The notes beneath the pieces were generated by a model. The model was not told the origin of the DNA, made no database searches, and worked only from the letters and a program-made list of their open reading frames with translations. From the NCBI RefSeq assembly GCF_001025175.1, contig NZ_AP012324.1, forward strand, positions 186,001-250,000: DNA of 64,000 bases, given 5' to 3'. Shown here in pieces: positions 44,320 to 52,952 of this stretch. The stretch is from Bifidobacterium breve DSM 20213 = JCM 1192. GTDB lineage: Bacteria; Actinomycetota; Actinomycetes; Actinomycetales; Bifidobacteriaceae. Position numbers and translations under genes: made by a program. Position 1 is the stretch's first letter, and the number at the start of each line of letters is the position of its first letter.

Positions 44320-45504
44320 ATGGATATTGTGGTTGGTGGGTTCGGCGAGTTGCGCAATGCGGCATGCCCGGGCATCGAACAATTGATATTAAAAGCCGGC
44401 GGCAATGCCAGCAATGACAGCGACGATGCCGCACTGCTTAGCCGTGGAAGGCTGCTTGCTGACGTGCCATCGCCCACATGGATGGAGCTTCATACCGCTG
44501 CGGACGGCAGCCAGGTGCTGTATGCGGTGTTGGAAGACACCAATGAGATAGCGTCATTTCGCGTCGAAGGGGCGGGCGACTCATTGCGGCTTGTGGAGCT
44601 GTCCCGCGTACCCACGCCGGGTCATGCCGTCACTCATGTGGTGTTTGTGCGCGACGACGAAGGTCAGGGTCGCCTCATCACCGCCGACTACGCCGACGGG
44701 TACGTTTGCGTGCATCCGGTAACGGAATCCGGTGTAATCCTCGAAGTCGCACAGATGCTACGCGGCGAGGGGCATGGGCCGCTGCCGGCTCAGGAATGTC
44801 CTCACGCTCATTGGGTGCAGCCATTGCCTGATGGCCGAGTGCTGACCAGTGATCTGGGCGCGGATCGCATCTATGTGCATCATTGGGAGCACGGCGAGCT
44901 GATTCGTGAGGGCGCGGTGACCCTCGCGCCGGGCACCGGTCCGCGCGACCAACATCTACTGCCGGTCGATTCCGATGACCCTGCGTACGATTGGCGTGTG
45001 GTGGTGGCCGGTGAATGGGGTGGCACGGTAACGCTGATTGGCCCTGAGCCCGGCCATGATGCCAAACATTCCGACAATGGGACAATCCGTGTGCTGCAAA
45101 CGGTCAGTCTTGGTCCTGATGCGCTGCCGAAGCCGGATCAGGCGGCTTCGCTGGCGTTTGTGCCATGGAATGCACTGCAGGGGAACGCGGGTGCCGCGGT
45201 AGCCAGCGAGGGCATAGCTGGGTTGGCGTATGTGGGGCTGCGTGGTTCCGAACGCATCGTGACGTTGTTGTGGGATGGCAAGCGGCTTACCCGGCTTGAC
45301 GAGCCGGATGTTCCTGGTTGGCGTGGCCGTGGCATTGATTGTGCCGGGAGCCGTCCGCGTCACTTATTGGCGATTGGCAATCTACTGCTTGCCGCCAATG
45401 AGGCCTCAAATAATGTGGCCATTTTCCGTCTCTCCGCCGATGGCGAACCGAACCTTGCCGCCACGCTGCCTTCTGGAGCTCCGACCGTGTTCGTGCGGTT
45501 GTAA
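44320..45504 (+). CDS. Lactonase-like seven-bladed beta-propeller protein
   Basis: 394 residues resembling the 6-phosphogluconolactonase/carboxy-cis,cis-muconate cyclase propeller family (PF10282). Supporting stretches are YAVLEDTNEIASFRVE, LITADYADGYVCVHPV, CPHAHWVQPLPDGRVLTSDLGADRIYVH and the late RHLLAIGNLLLAANEASNNVAIFRL. No signal peptide. Bifidobacteria use the fructose-6-phosphate shunt rather than a full pentose-phosphate oxidative route, so the substrate is uncertain. The gene is separated by 197 bases from the previous one and converges with the DUF805 gene. Confidence 0.8.
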   Translation: MDIVVGGFGELRNAACPGIEQLILKAGGNASNDSDDAALLSRGRLLADVPSPTWMELHTAADGSQVLYAVLEDTNEIASFRVEGAGDSLRLVELSRVPTPGHAVTHVVFVRDDEGQGRLITADYADGYVCVHPVTESGVILEVAQMLRGEGHGPLPAQECPHAHWVQPLPDGRVLTSDLGADRIYVHHWEHGELIREGAVTLAPGTGPRDQHLLPVDSDDPAYDWRVVVAGEWGGTVTLIGPEPGHDAKHSDNGTIRVLQTVSLGPDALPKPDQAASLAFVPWNALQGNAGAAVASEGIAGLAYVGLRGSERIVTLLWDGKRLTRLDEPDVPGWRGRGIDCAGSRPRHLLAIGNLLLAANEASNNVAIFRLSADGEPNLAATLPSGAPTVFVRL

Positions 45505-45520
45505 AGCAATGCATACGAGA

Positions 45521-45581
45521 AAACCGCATCCTCAATCGTGATATCTGTTTTTCAGCCTAACGATTGGGGGTGCGGTTTTTT
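45521..45581. terminator. Bidirectional terminator
   Basis: AAACCGCATCC and CAATCGT (45521-45538) pair with ACGATTGGGGGTGCGGTTTT (45560-45579); A- and T-rich ends on either side serve both converging genes. Confidence 0.7.
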
Positions 45582-45622
45582 CAGTGGGAAGACCGGTTTG
45601 ACCGGGCTGCCTTATCGTAATG

Positions 45623-46951
45623 TCACTGACCTTGCCACGGCTTCTGGCCGTCGTCCTCGTTGTCGGAAGCCGGGATGGTTGAATCATCCGGTGCGACAGC
45701 CGGCTCGGCGGTAGGAGCTGGCGTGGCGGGCTGTCCGTAGTTAGAAGCGGGAGCCGCCGGCTGACCATAGTCAGGGGTTTGTGCGGCAGTGGGCTGCGTG
45801 TAGGTGGCAGGTGTCGCGGGCTGGCTGTAGTCGGGCGCAGTGGGAGCCGGCTGACCGTAAGCGGTAGGTGCGGCCGGTGCAGTCGACTGCGCGTACGGGT
45901 CGTGGCCCGGTACAGGCCGAGCAGTCTGCTGGGCATACGGATTATAAGCCGGTGCGGTCGGTGCGGCCTGCCCGTAAGGCGCGGCATTCGGGTCGCCATA
46001 GCCCGGCGCGGCCTGAGCGTAGCCGTTCGGAGCGCCATAAGGGACGGCTGCGGCGAAATCGTCGTCAAAACGCGCGCCTTCCGGCTTGCTGGGTAGCGTC
46101 ATGAACACAATGTAGACAATGCCCGCTGCGGCCGCGATTATCGCGCCGATGAACAGGATGCCAAGGCTACCCGCTGCGGCTGTGGCATAGTAGCCGCTGT
46201 CAGAGGGGCTTCCCCAGACTCTGAGGACGCCGAAGAGTGCAGCGCCGCCGCCAACAATCATGAGGATTGCGCCAGCAAACACGGCTCCATAGAAGATGGC
46301 AAGCCACCAGCCGGGCTTGTTGATGTCGTGGAGACGGCGAACGGATAGTGCGATGCTCGGGACGAGTATGGCCAGGCTCCACAGCGAAGAGAGGAATGAC
46401 AGGTGGTCATTGGAGGCATCCACGAGGGTTGACAGCACGACTTGAATGGCAAAGCTGGCCAGCATCCACCACCAGAATTCGCTGCGGGATGCGCGGCCCC
46501 TGAACACCACGTACTTCTTCCAAAAACGCAGGAATGCCTCCTGGAAGGAGCATCCGTAGTAGGGCTTGTTCAGCGGAACCGCGTTGGTGCCTGTGGCGGC
46601 TGCGGGCGCGGGGTAAGCGTTGTAGGTGGGCGGCACTTGGCCGTATGCGCCATCGGGCTGACCGTAGGGATTGCCATTGGGCTGGCCATACGCAGGCTGG
46701 CCGTAGGCGGGAGCCGATTGCGCGCCGGCTGGTTGGCCGTAAGGCTGGCTGTATGCCGGGTTGGGTTGCGTCGGCTGCTCCTGTCCATATGCGGGCTGTT
46801 CGTAAGGGTTGCCGGAGAGCTGTCCATATGCGGGTGCGGGAGCTCCGTACTGCGGCGCCACGGTATTCGGCTCGGCTGGATTATTGGTGTCAGGCGTGCC
46901 GTTGGACGCAGGATACTGCGGCGCGGGCGCACCATTGTTGGGATCGGTCAT
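45623..46951 (-). CDS. DUF805 membrane protein with Tyr/Gly/Gln/Pro-rich tails
   Basis: 442 residues. A disordered N-terminus of about 150 residues is built from YGQP/YGQxxG-type repeats. The DUF805 core of about 150 residues has the signature FRGRASRSEFWWWML and VRRLHDINKPGWW, with about four membrane helices. The C-terminal 130 residues are again low-complexity (YGQPA, TAPDYSQP and similar). The start is the ATG before TDPNNGAPAP with GAAAGGAGTATC in front. DUF805 has no known function. The tails suggest a cytoplasmic, possibly phase-separating or protein-binding role, which is speculation. Confidence 0.85.
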   Translation of the reverse strand: MTDPNNGAPAPQYPASNGTPDTNNPAEPNTVAPQYGAPAPAYGQLSGNPYEQPAYGQEQPTQPNPAYSQPYGQPAGAQSAPAYGQPAYGQPNGNPYGQPDGAYGQVPPTYNAYPAPAAATGTNAVPLNKPYYGCSFQEAFLRFWKKYVVFRGRASRSEFWWWMLASFAIQVVLSTLVDASNDHLSFLSSLWSLAILVPSIALSVRRLHDINKPGWWLAIFYGAVFAGAILMIVGGGAALFGVLRVWGSPSDSGYYATAAAGSLGILFIGAIIAAAAGIVYIVFMTLPSKPEGARFDDDFAAAVPYGAPNGYAQAAPGYGDPNAAPYGQAAPTAPAYNPYAQQTARPVPGHDPYAQSTAPAAPTAYGQPAPTAPDYSQPATPATYTQPTAAQTPDYGQPAAPASNYGQPATPAPTAEPAVAPDDSTIPASDNEDDGQKPWQGQ

Positions 46952-47222
46952 TGATACTCCTTTCACAAGATGAGACTCATCGTCTCTCATTTTTCCAGTT
47001 TTTTATGAAAAACCCAACAGGAACAATGAATGTTGTCTGAGTGTGGACAGTCTTGGCGATATAGCGTGATTTGTTATCAAATTGATGTCGAATGATGATG
47101 ACCGTTTCTGTTTGGTCGTGTTACTTTAAGACAAGATTTGCGTACGGCTGCAGGGACGGAGCTGGCGGGCAAGCGAAATTCTCGGCGCAATGAATACCAA
47201 CAATAAGACGTAAGGAACACCG
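46952..47222. other. Intergenic region between DUF805 and gltX
   Basis: AT-rich sequence between divergent genes. I see no credible gene here; it should hold the promoters for the leftward DUF805 gene and for gltX. Confidence 0.4.
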
Positions 47223-47327
47223 ATGAACCGCGATTACGCTGACACTGACGTCAACGTCGACCTTCACGAATCCCGTGAGAGCGAGTCCCAAGACTGGGAT
47301 CTGCTCTTCGTGAGTCTGTCCTGCTGA
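47223..47327 (+). CDS. Possible small ORF (leader) upstream of gltX
   Basis: 34 codons from an ATG seven bases after a TAAGGA ribosome binding site, ending 44 bases before gltX. The peptide is very acidic: MNRDYADTDVNVDLHESRES then ESQDWDLLFVSLSC. Three Glu codons lie close together in ESRESES, which would fit a leader peptide sensing charged tRNA-Glu, but no clear set of alternative hairpins was found. Coding status is uncertain. Confidence 0.35.
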   Translation: MNRDYADTDVNVDLHESRESESQDWDLLFVSLSC

Positions 47328-47371
47328 TTCCAAGGGTGGCGCGTCCGGCGCGCGCGGCACAATAGGGGACT

Positions 47372-48892
47372 ATGACTGATGCTGCAAACACCAAACCCGA
47401 ACTGCCCGCGAACGTTCGCGTCCGCTTCTGCCCCTCGCCGACCGGAACCCCGCATGTCGGCATGATTCGTACCGCCCTGTTCAACTGGGCGGAAGCTCGC
47501 GCCACCGGCGGCACGCTGATCTTCCGTATCGAAGACACCGACGCCGTGCGCGACTCCGAAGAAAGCTATAACCAGATTCTCGAATCCCTGCGTTGGCTGG
47601 GCATCGACTGGGACGAAGGCATCGACGTGGGTGGCCCTCATGGCCCGTACCGCCAGTCCGAACGCACCGACATCTACAAGGATGTTGCCGCCAAGCTGCT
47701 CGAAGCCGGCTACGCCTACGAGTCCTTCTCCACCCCCGAGGAGATCAAGGAACGCAATCTCGCCGCGGGCCGTCCCGCCGAGTTCGGCTACGACGGCTAC
47801 GACCGTACGTTGACCGACGAGCAGAAGGAGGCTTTCCGTGCGGAAGGCCGCAAGCCTGCACTGCGTTTGCGCATGCCCGATGAAGACATCGCCTTCGACG
47901 ATCTGATTCGTGGCACCATCGAGTTCAAGGCCGGCTCCGTGCCGGACTACGTGATCGTGCGCCCGAACGGCGACCCCCTGTACACGCTGACCAACCCGGT
48001 CGACGACGCGATGATGGAAATCAACGTCGTGCTGCGTGGAGAGGACCTCCTGAGCTCCACCCCGCGCCAGATCGTGCTGTACCGTTACCTGATGGAACTT
48101 GGCATCGCCAAAGAAATGCCGCTGTTCGGCCACATGCCGTACGTGATGGGCCAGGGCAACAAGAAGCTCTCCAAGCGCGATCCGGAATCCAACCTGTTCA
48201 ACCACCGCGACAACGGCTTCATCCGCGAGGGCCTGCTCAACTACTTGGCCCTGCTCGGCTGGTCGATTGCGCCGGATCGCGACGTGTTCTCCATGGATGA
48301 GATGATCGCCAAGTTCGACGTGCGCGACGTGAAGGCCAACCCGGCTCGCTTCGACATCGACAAGGCCATCTCCATCAACGCTGAGCACATCCGCATGCTT
48401 GAGCCCGAGGACTTCCTGCGCCGCTCTGTGCCGTACCTGCACCGTGATGGTGTGGTTTCCGCGGATAACTGGGACGCGCTGACTGCCCGCGAGCAAGAGA
48501 TTCTGACCGCCGCTGCTCCGCTGGTTCAGCCGCGCGTGCGTCTGCTGGGCGAGGTCGCTGGTATGGTCGGCTCCCTGCTGTCCACCGAGGAATATCTGGA
48601 GCCTGCGGATGACGCCAAGAAGCAGCTCAAGGATTCCGCCGGAGAAGTGCTGGACGCCGCCATCGCCGCGCTGGAAGGTGTGGATGAGGCCGATTGGAAG
48701 ACCGATTCCCTGCACGAGCTGCTCAACAAGACGCTGGTTGAGGACGGCGGATACAAGCCGCGCCTGGCCTTCGGCCCGGTCCGTGTGGCCATGTCCGGCC
48801 GCCGAGTCTCCCCGCCGCTTTTCGAGTCCATGGAGATCGTCGGCAAGCCGCTGACCATCGCCCGCCTGAAGGGCCTGCGCGCGCATCTGTGA
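47372..48892 (+). CDS. gltX: Glutamyl-tRNA synthetase
   Basis: 506 residues of class I synthetase. The HIGH-equivalent is in [20 protein letters not shown] near residue 20; the KMSKS-equivalent is KLSKRD near residue 268. [16 protein letters not shown] and the C-terminal anticodon-binding helical domain are as expected. Start ATG with AGGGGA in front. It charges tRNA-Glu, and in most actinobacteria also tRNA-Gln for later amidation; genes for both tRNAs lie just downstream. A foreign copy of the first 35 codons lies inverted at 49537-49660. Confidence 0.97.
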   Translation: MTDAANTKPELPANVRVRFCPSPTGTPHVGMIRTALFNWAEARATGGTLIFRIEDTDAVRDSEESYNQILESLRWLGIDWDEGIDVGGPHGPYRQSERTDIYKDVAAKLLEAGYAYESFSTPEEIKERNLAAGRPAEFGYDGYDRTLTDEQKEAFRAEGRKPALRLRMPDEDIAFDDLIRGTIEFKAGSVPDYVIVRPNGDPLYTLTNPVDDAMMEINVVLRGEDLLSSTPRQIVLYRYLMELGIAKEMPLFGHMPYVMGQGNKKLSKRDPESNLFNHRDNGFIREGLLNYLALLGWSIAPDRDVFSMDEMIAKFDVRDVKANPARFDIDKAISINAEHIRMLEPEDFLRRSVPYLHRDGVVSADNWDALTAREQEILTAAAPLVQPRVRLLGEVAGMVGSLLSTEEYLEPADDAKKQLKDSAGEVLDAAIAALEGVDEADWKTDSLHELLNKTLVEDGGYKPRLAFGPVRVAMSGRRVSPPLFESMEIVGKPLTIARLKGLRAHL

Positions 48893-48915
48893 TTTCTCTT
48901 CCCGAGGGGAAGCTA

Positions 48916-48949
48916 AAGGCGGGCATCTGTTCACGCAGATGCCCGCCTT
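48916..48949 (+). terminator. Terminator of gltX
   Basis: Perfect 14-base arms AAGGCGGGCATCTG (48916-48929) and CAGATGCCCGCCTT (48936-48949) with a six-base loop. Confidence 0.85.
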
Positions 48950-49011
48950 CGCATACTCCAAGCAATGCCTGTGCTGCCGTTGTGACTCGAAATGCCGAGC
49001 GCATGCATTCA

Positions 49012-49127
49012 TTAGGTAGATTGGCCATTCATTTGGTAGGTACTCCGTCACGCCGGTCATTGGAATGGCGGGTTTCTGTGGATGCGGCTTGAGCGCCACC
49101 TACCAAATGAATGGCCAATCTACCTAA
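49012..49127. repeat. 30-bp perfect inverted repeat around a 56-bp core
   Basis: Arms 49012-49041 and 49098-49127 are perfectly complementary over 30 bases (beginning TTAGGTAGATTGGCCATTCA). The 56-base centre has no coding sense. The size and long perfect termini recall a miniature inverted-repeat element. The rest of the 407 bases between gltX and tRNA-Glu shows only the gltX terminator. Confidence 0.7.
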
Positions 49128-49299
49128 GAATGAGCTGAGAGACCTCTGCTGTGCATTTTGGCCGATGATGATGTAACTAGATGCGGGTGGGTTCGGCTAA
49201 TGCATAGTGCGACACGCCGGGAGTTGCGGTGATCTGTATCCTCGCGTACAGTATTCATCTGTTGCGCGGTTCGCTTCGCAACCAGTGAAAACTGAATAT

Positions 49300-49372
49300 G
49301 CCCCCATCGTCTAGCGGTCTAGGACTACGCCCTCTCACGGCGCCAACACCGGTTCAAATCCGGTTGGGGGTA
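49300..49372 (+). tRNA. tRNA-Glu (anticodon CTC)
   Basis: 73 bases. Acceptor arm GCCCCCA pairs with TGGGGGT, discriminator A at 49372. The anticodon loop is CTCTCAC with CTC at 49334-49336. The T arm ACCGG-TTCAAAT-CCGGT is intact. CCA is not encoded. Confidence 0.95.
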
Positions 49373-49411
49373 CGACGAACAACTCTTCGGAGTTGCTACG
49401 CCAAGCCAAAT

Positions 49412-49486
49412 TGGGGTGTGGTGTAATTGGCAACACAGCTGATTCTGGTTCAGCCATTCTTGGTTCGAGTCCAGGCACCCCAGCCA
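49412..49486 (+). tRNA. tRNA-Gln (anticodon CTG)
   Basis: 72 bases plus encoded CCA (49484-49486). Acceptor TGGGGTG pairs with CACCCCA, discriminator G. The anticodon loop is TTCTGGT with CTG at 49445-49447, and the T loop is TTCGAGT. It is 39 bases after tRNA-Glu, so both may be transcribed together. Confidence 0.95.
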
Positions 49487-49490
49487 ATGA

Positions 49491-49516
49491 CCCTCGCGGA
49501 TTCGCGAGGGTTTTTT
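49491..49516 (+). terminator. Terminator of the tRNA-Glu/tRNA-Gln unit
   Basis: CCCTCGCGGATTCGCGAGGG (49491-49510) followed by T6. Confidence 0.9.
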
Positions 49517-49536
49517 GTTTTCCCCGGTCGAATCTC

Positions 49537-49660
49537 GGCGGTGCGAATTATGCCGACGTGCGGAGTGCCAGTCGGAGACGGGCAGAAGCGGACGCGAACG
49601 TTCTCGGGGAGTTCGGGTTTGGTGTTTTCAGCATCAGTCATAATCCCCTATTGTGCCGCG
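49537..49660 (-). pseudogene. Inverted 5' fragment of a divergent gltX
   Basis: On the minus strand this encodes [20 protein letters not shown] then [15 protein letters not shown], preceded by CGCGGCACAATAGGGGATT as before the resident gltX. Aligned with the resident first 35 codons there are 11 base differences and no gaps, about 90% identity; eight changes are silent. It breaks off after 35 codons. It is therefore not a recent duplication of the local gene but a piece of a related gltX, left by recombination. Confidence 0.85.
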
Positions 49661-50126
49661 AGTGCGGACGCCGGTGAACAGCAGTGCGGTCGGTTTCTTG
49701 TCCACATAGGTGGCGAGATGTTCTCGAATCTTGCCGGCCAAGGGCGCGGACACTTCGATATCGCGCTTGCTACTGGGCGTTTTCGTCTCCCCGAGGATTG
49801 ACACCTTGTGCCCGTTCTCGCTGACTTCCTTGGCGCTACGGCGCACATGCAACAGCGCAGGGCTTGCATCCAGCTCTATATCACGATGTTGCAAGCCAAG
49901 CACCTCGCCTTGACGCAAACCCAGCGTGCCGGCCAGCAGGACGCCAAGGGCGAGATTGGGCGGCATGGCGTCGGTGAGCGCCTGAACCTGCTCGCGGGTG
50001 GCTATCACATACACATGCTTCGTCGCCGGGCGCGGCACCTTGAACTGCGCCGGGTTCACCTTGATGAGCGTCGAGCCCTGATCGTCCAGCGGCTTTGTGG
50101 CGGCGGTTCTTTGTCGGCTTCGCCAT
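49661..50126 (-). pseudogene. Tyrosine recombinase (integrase) fragment
   Basis: The central part of a phage-type integrase is clear: KVPRPATKHVYVIATREQVQ, LALGVLLAGTLGLRQGEVLG (containing the first catalytic Arg), the LQHRDIEL segment after it, and SSKRDIEVSAPLAGKIREHL. The H-R-Y catalytic end is missing; the frame runs straight into the gltX fragment ([13 protein letters not shown]). The N-terminus is out of frame: an ATG at 50126 starts MAKPTKNRRHK, typical for such integrases, with most of the arm-binding and core-binding domain deleted after it. Confidence 0.8.
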
Positions 50127-50305
50127 GACACGCCTCTCTGATCGTCGGCAAGCACTAAGAGCGGTTAGGCGGTAAGCCCTAAAGCGGTACCGCTCAATTT
50201 ACCGACTTTTCTACCCCAGAAAACGGTTCAGAACGTGCCGGGACGGAAAGCGGCCAGAATGCCGTAATGCCTCAAAAAGCCCGGAATACCGCCGTTTTGG
50301 CAATG

Positions 50306-50338
50306 AAAAAGCCCTTTTCCTATGGGTGGGAAAAGGGC
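50306..50338 (-). terminator. Terminator of tRNA-Ser
   Basis: GCCCTTTTCC (50311-50320) and GGAAAAGGGC (50329-50338), followed on the minus strand by T5 (50306-50310). Confidence 0.85.
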
Positions 50339-50343
50339 ATGAG

Positions 50344-50428
50344 CGGAGGATACGAGATTCGAACTCGTGAGGCTGTTACACCAACACGCTTTCCAAGCGT
50401 GCGCCATAGACCACTAGGCGAATCCTCC
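50344..50428 (-). tRNA. tRNA-Ser (anticodon GGA)
   Basis: 85 bases with the long variable arm of tRNA-Ser. On the minus strand it starts GGAGGATTCGCC, has the anticodon loop CTTGGAAAG with GGA, the T arm ACGAG-TTCGAAT-CTCGT and ends in TATCCTCC plus discriminator G. Its 3' end points toward the integrase fragment, as expected for an integration target. Confidence 0.93.
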
Positions 50429-50518
50429 ATGCCGTACTATGCTCGGTGAAACCATGCTCAGTAGGCAACTCGAATAAACTACCACAGGTCTCGGATAAGT
50501 GCATACTCGGCGTGGCGT

Positions 50519-50542
50519 GAGTTCGAATCTTGTATCCTCCGC
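50519..50542 (+). repeat. Inverted copy of the tRNA-Ser 3' end (att-like)
   Basis: 24 bases, GAGTTCGAATCT then TGTATCCTCCGC, match the T arm and acceptor end of the tRNA-Ser with one mismatch, but on the plus strand, opposite to the tRNA. No 5' half of a tRNA is found before it. The rest of the 490 bases before the iron operon holds no gene and becomes AT-rich toward 50.9 kb, where the operon promoter should be. Confidence 0.75.
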
Positions 50543-50919
50543 CTCCGATTTTTGGTGCGCGGACAGCTTTGTCGCTCGCGTCTCTCGTCTTTTGGCTGTG
50601 CAAATGCATCGTGGATGAGAAGTCTGCCTCATGCTGAGCTGCGCAGTCGCGCAACAGTACAGCCGTGCAGTCAAAAAACACACAGCCGCATAGCCGCACA
50701 ATATGAGGGGATGTTACCACTCGCATGCTGGAATCGCAGTCAGCATTGAGCGCCAATCTTTCAAATAGTGAGACATTTTAATGGCTCTTGAATGACGAAA
50801 CCAGCTCTAAATACCGCACATCTACTAGAAAATCAAGACTGTTGTTGAAGAATTTTTTTCTATAGAGTTCATAGTTGGTCTTGAGCTATTGAGGTATTTG
50901 CAGTGAGAGAGGGTTTAGC

Positions 50920-52836
50920 ATGGTTCGTCGCGCCTGTGCGCAGTCCGCTGAACTGAACACAATTCGAGAACACGATACGCACGTTGTCGATTCCTTCGCG
51001 CGCGCGATGCAGGTGGACGCTGCCCATCAGCAGTCGTCCCCGATTTCGGCGCGTGCAATGGCTGCCGTCGTGTTCCTGTTCGCATTGATTGCCGCGACCT
51101 TCCTTCCCGCCGCAGTCATCCCGCAGTCTGCCTTCGCGGATACGCCAACGGCCACGATGGTTACCGCAGCCGATAAGACGGACACCAGCGGCGTTGAGTA
51201 CACGACCTGGGCCGACGTGTCCAAGGCCATCGAGGCGCAGCTGCAAGAAGGCGCCAAAGAATATAAGTCCGGCAACACTGCCGGCTCCACGTCCGCGTTT
51301 ATGTCCGCGTACAACACTATCTACATCGCCTCCAACTTCACCGCCGTGGTGCGTGACACCATTAGCTCGGATAAGCAGACCGCCCAGCAGCAGGCTTTCC
51401 AAGACATACAGAACCTCTCTTACACGGCCGGCAACGATGATCAGCTCACCCAAAAAATCGACGCCCTGAGCGCCGACCTCGACGCCACTGCCCGGCAGCT
51501 CGATGCCAATACCCAGCTCGCTAACCCGAAACAGTATGCCGAAGACCTCCAGAAGCAGATTGCCAAGGAGCGCAAGGAACTCGATTCCAAGAAGAAGCGC
51601 ACCAAGAACACGGCCAAGACTTGGAAAGACGTCGCAGACGCGATGCTTCCGATTCTGGACAATGCATACAAGGCCTATGAAGGCGGCGACGCTGCCAAGG
51701 GCGCCACGCTTGTGAATGACGCCTACTACCAGCACTACGAAAAGCTCGGTTTCGAGAAGACCGTGCTGAGCGCCATCAGTGGCAACCGCGTCTCCCAGGT
51801 GGAATACCAGTTCAAGCTGTGCCGCTCCTCGATGAACACCGGCAAGTCGACCTCCGAAGTCAAGAAGTACGTCGAAGACCTGAAGAACATGCTGACCACC
51901 GATGCCGCCAAGCTCGACGGTGGCGCTGCCGATCAGGAGGGCGGATTCCTCAAGTTCATCACCAGCTCGGTCGGCCAAGCATTCCTGATTCTTATCCGTG
52001 AGGGTCTCGAAGCCCTGCTCGTGGTCGCCGCCGTGGTGGCCTACCTCGTCAAGTCCGGCAACAAGCGCTTCACCAAGTGGATCTACGTGGGCGTGCTCGC
52101 CGGTCTGGCCGGCGCAGGCGTGGTGGCAATCATCTTCATGGTCGCGTTCGGTGGCTCCGGCCCGCTGCAGGAGATCATGGAGGGCGTGTGCGCGCTCATC
52201 GCCATGTGCATGCTGCTGTGGACCAGCAACTGGATGCTCAACAAGTCCTCGGTCGAGGCCTGGAACCGCTACATCAAGGGAAAGACCGAAGCCGCAGTGG
52301 CGTCCGTCTCCTCGCAGGTCGAGGCCGGCGAGAAGGTGGCTTTCCGTACGGTGGTCTCGCTCGCCATGTTGAGCTTCCTCGCCGTGTTCCGCGAGGGCGC
52401 CGAAACCGTGATCTTCTACCAGTCCATCTACACGATGAGCCAGGATACGCACGGCATGGTGGTCGGTGCACTCGCCGCCGCCGTGGTTCTCGTGATTATC
52501 TTCCTGGTGATTCGCTTCACCTCCGTGAAGATTCCGATTGGCCCGTTCTTCTTGGTCACTTCGATCTTGATGTCCGTGCTGGTGATCGTCTTCGCCGGCG
52601 GCGGTGTGCATGCGCTGATCGAGGGTGACCTGCTGCCCGCCAACTACTTGCCGGGCATGCCCACCAACGATTGGCTTGGCTTCTACCCGTACGTTGAATG
52701 CATCATCGCTCAGGTGTTGGCGGCCATCGCCGTCATCGCGCTGTTCGCGGTCGGATTCATCAAACAGCGCAAAGCCAAGGCCCAGCTCGCCGTCGCCTCG
52801 GATGCGAAGGCCAGCGAGGCTGTCGCTCAGGCGTAA
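50920..52836 (+). CDS. FTR1-family iron permease with N-terminal extracytoplasmic domain
   Basis: 638 residues. After about 45 N-terminal residues a hydrophobic segment (AMAAVVFLFALIAATFLPAAV) acts as signal or anchor, followed by an extracytoplasmic helical domain to about residue 340. The FTR1 membrane domain of about seven helices then carries two REGxE iron motifs: REGLE at 360 and REGAE at 491. FTR1 permeases move iron after oxidation or with P19-type partners. It heads a seven-gene operon and probably corresponds to BfeU of the B. breve bfeUOB ferrous iron system; that equivalence is from memory. Confidence 0.92.
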   Translation: MVRRACAQSAELNTIREHDTHVVDSFARAMQVDAAHQQSSPISARAMAAVVFLFALIAATFLPAAVIPQSAFADTPTATMVTAADKTDTSGVEYTTWADVSKAIEAQLQEGAKEYKSGNTAGSTSAFMSAYNTIYIASNFTAVVRDTISSDKQTAQQQAFQDIQNLSYTAGNDDQLTQKIDALSADLDATARQLDANTQLANPKQYAEDLQKQIAKERKELDSKKKRTKNTAKTWKDVADAMLPILDNAYKAYEGGDAAKGATLVNDAYYQHYEKLGFEKTVLSAISGNRVSQVEYQFKLCRSSMNTGKSTSEVKKYVEDLKNMLTTDAAKLDGGAADQEGGFLKFITSSVGQAFLILIREGLEALLVVAAVVAYLVKSGNKRFTKWIYVGVLAGLAGAGVVAIIFMVAFGGSGPLQEIMEGVCALIAMCMLLWTSNWMLNKSSVEAWNRYIKGKTEAAVASVSSQVEAGEKVAFRTVVSLAMLSFLAVFREGAETVIFYQSIYTMSQDTHGMVVGALAAAVVLVIIFLVIRFTSVKIPIGPFFLVTSILMSVLVIVFAGGGVHALIEGDLLPANYLPGMPTNDWLGFYPYVECIIAQVLAAIAVIALFAVGFIKQRKAKAQLAVASDAKASEAVAQA

Positions 52837-52952
52837 CGCAACACAAACTTGCGGCATGGAGACGGAAGCGATTCCGCCCCGCGCCGTCACAACTAAAAAC
52901 AAAAAAGAAGTCGTGAATAATCCATTCACCACAACAAAAGGAATATAGAGAA

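Noticed and set aside
50503..50545. Second complete tRNA-Ser gene on the plus strand
   Set aside because: Only the T arm and 3' acceptor strand are present; no matching 5' acceptor strand, D arm or anticodon arm precedes them.
50869..52932. Minus-strand open frame of 687 codons opposite the FTR1 gene
   Set aside because: The FTR1 protein on the plus strand has REGxE motifs and correct helices; the opposite frame has no family resemblance or ribosome binding site.
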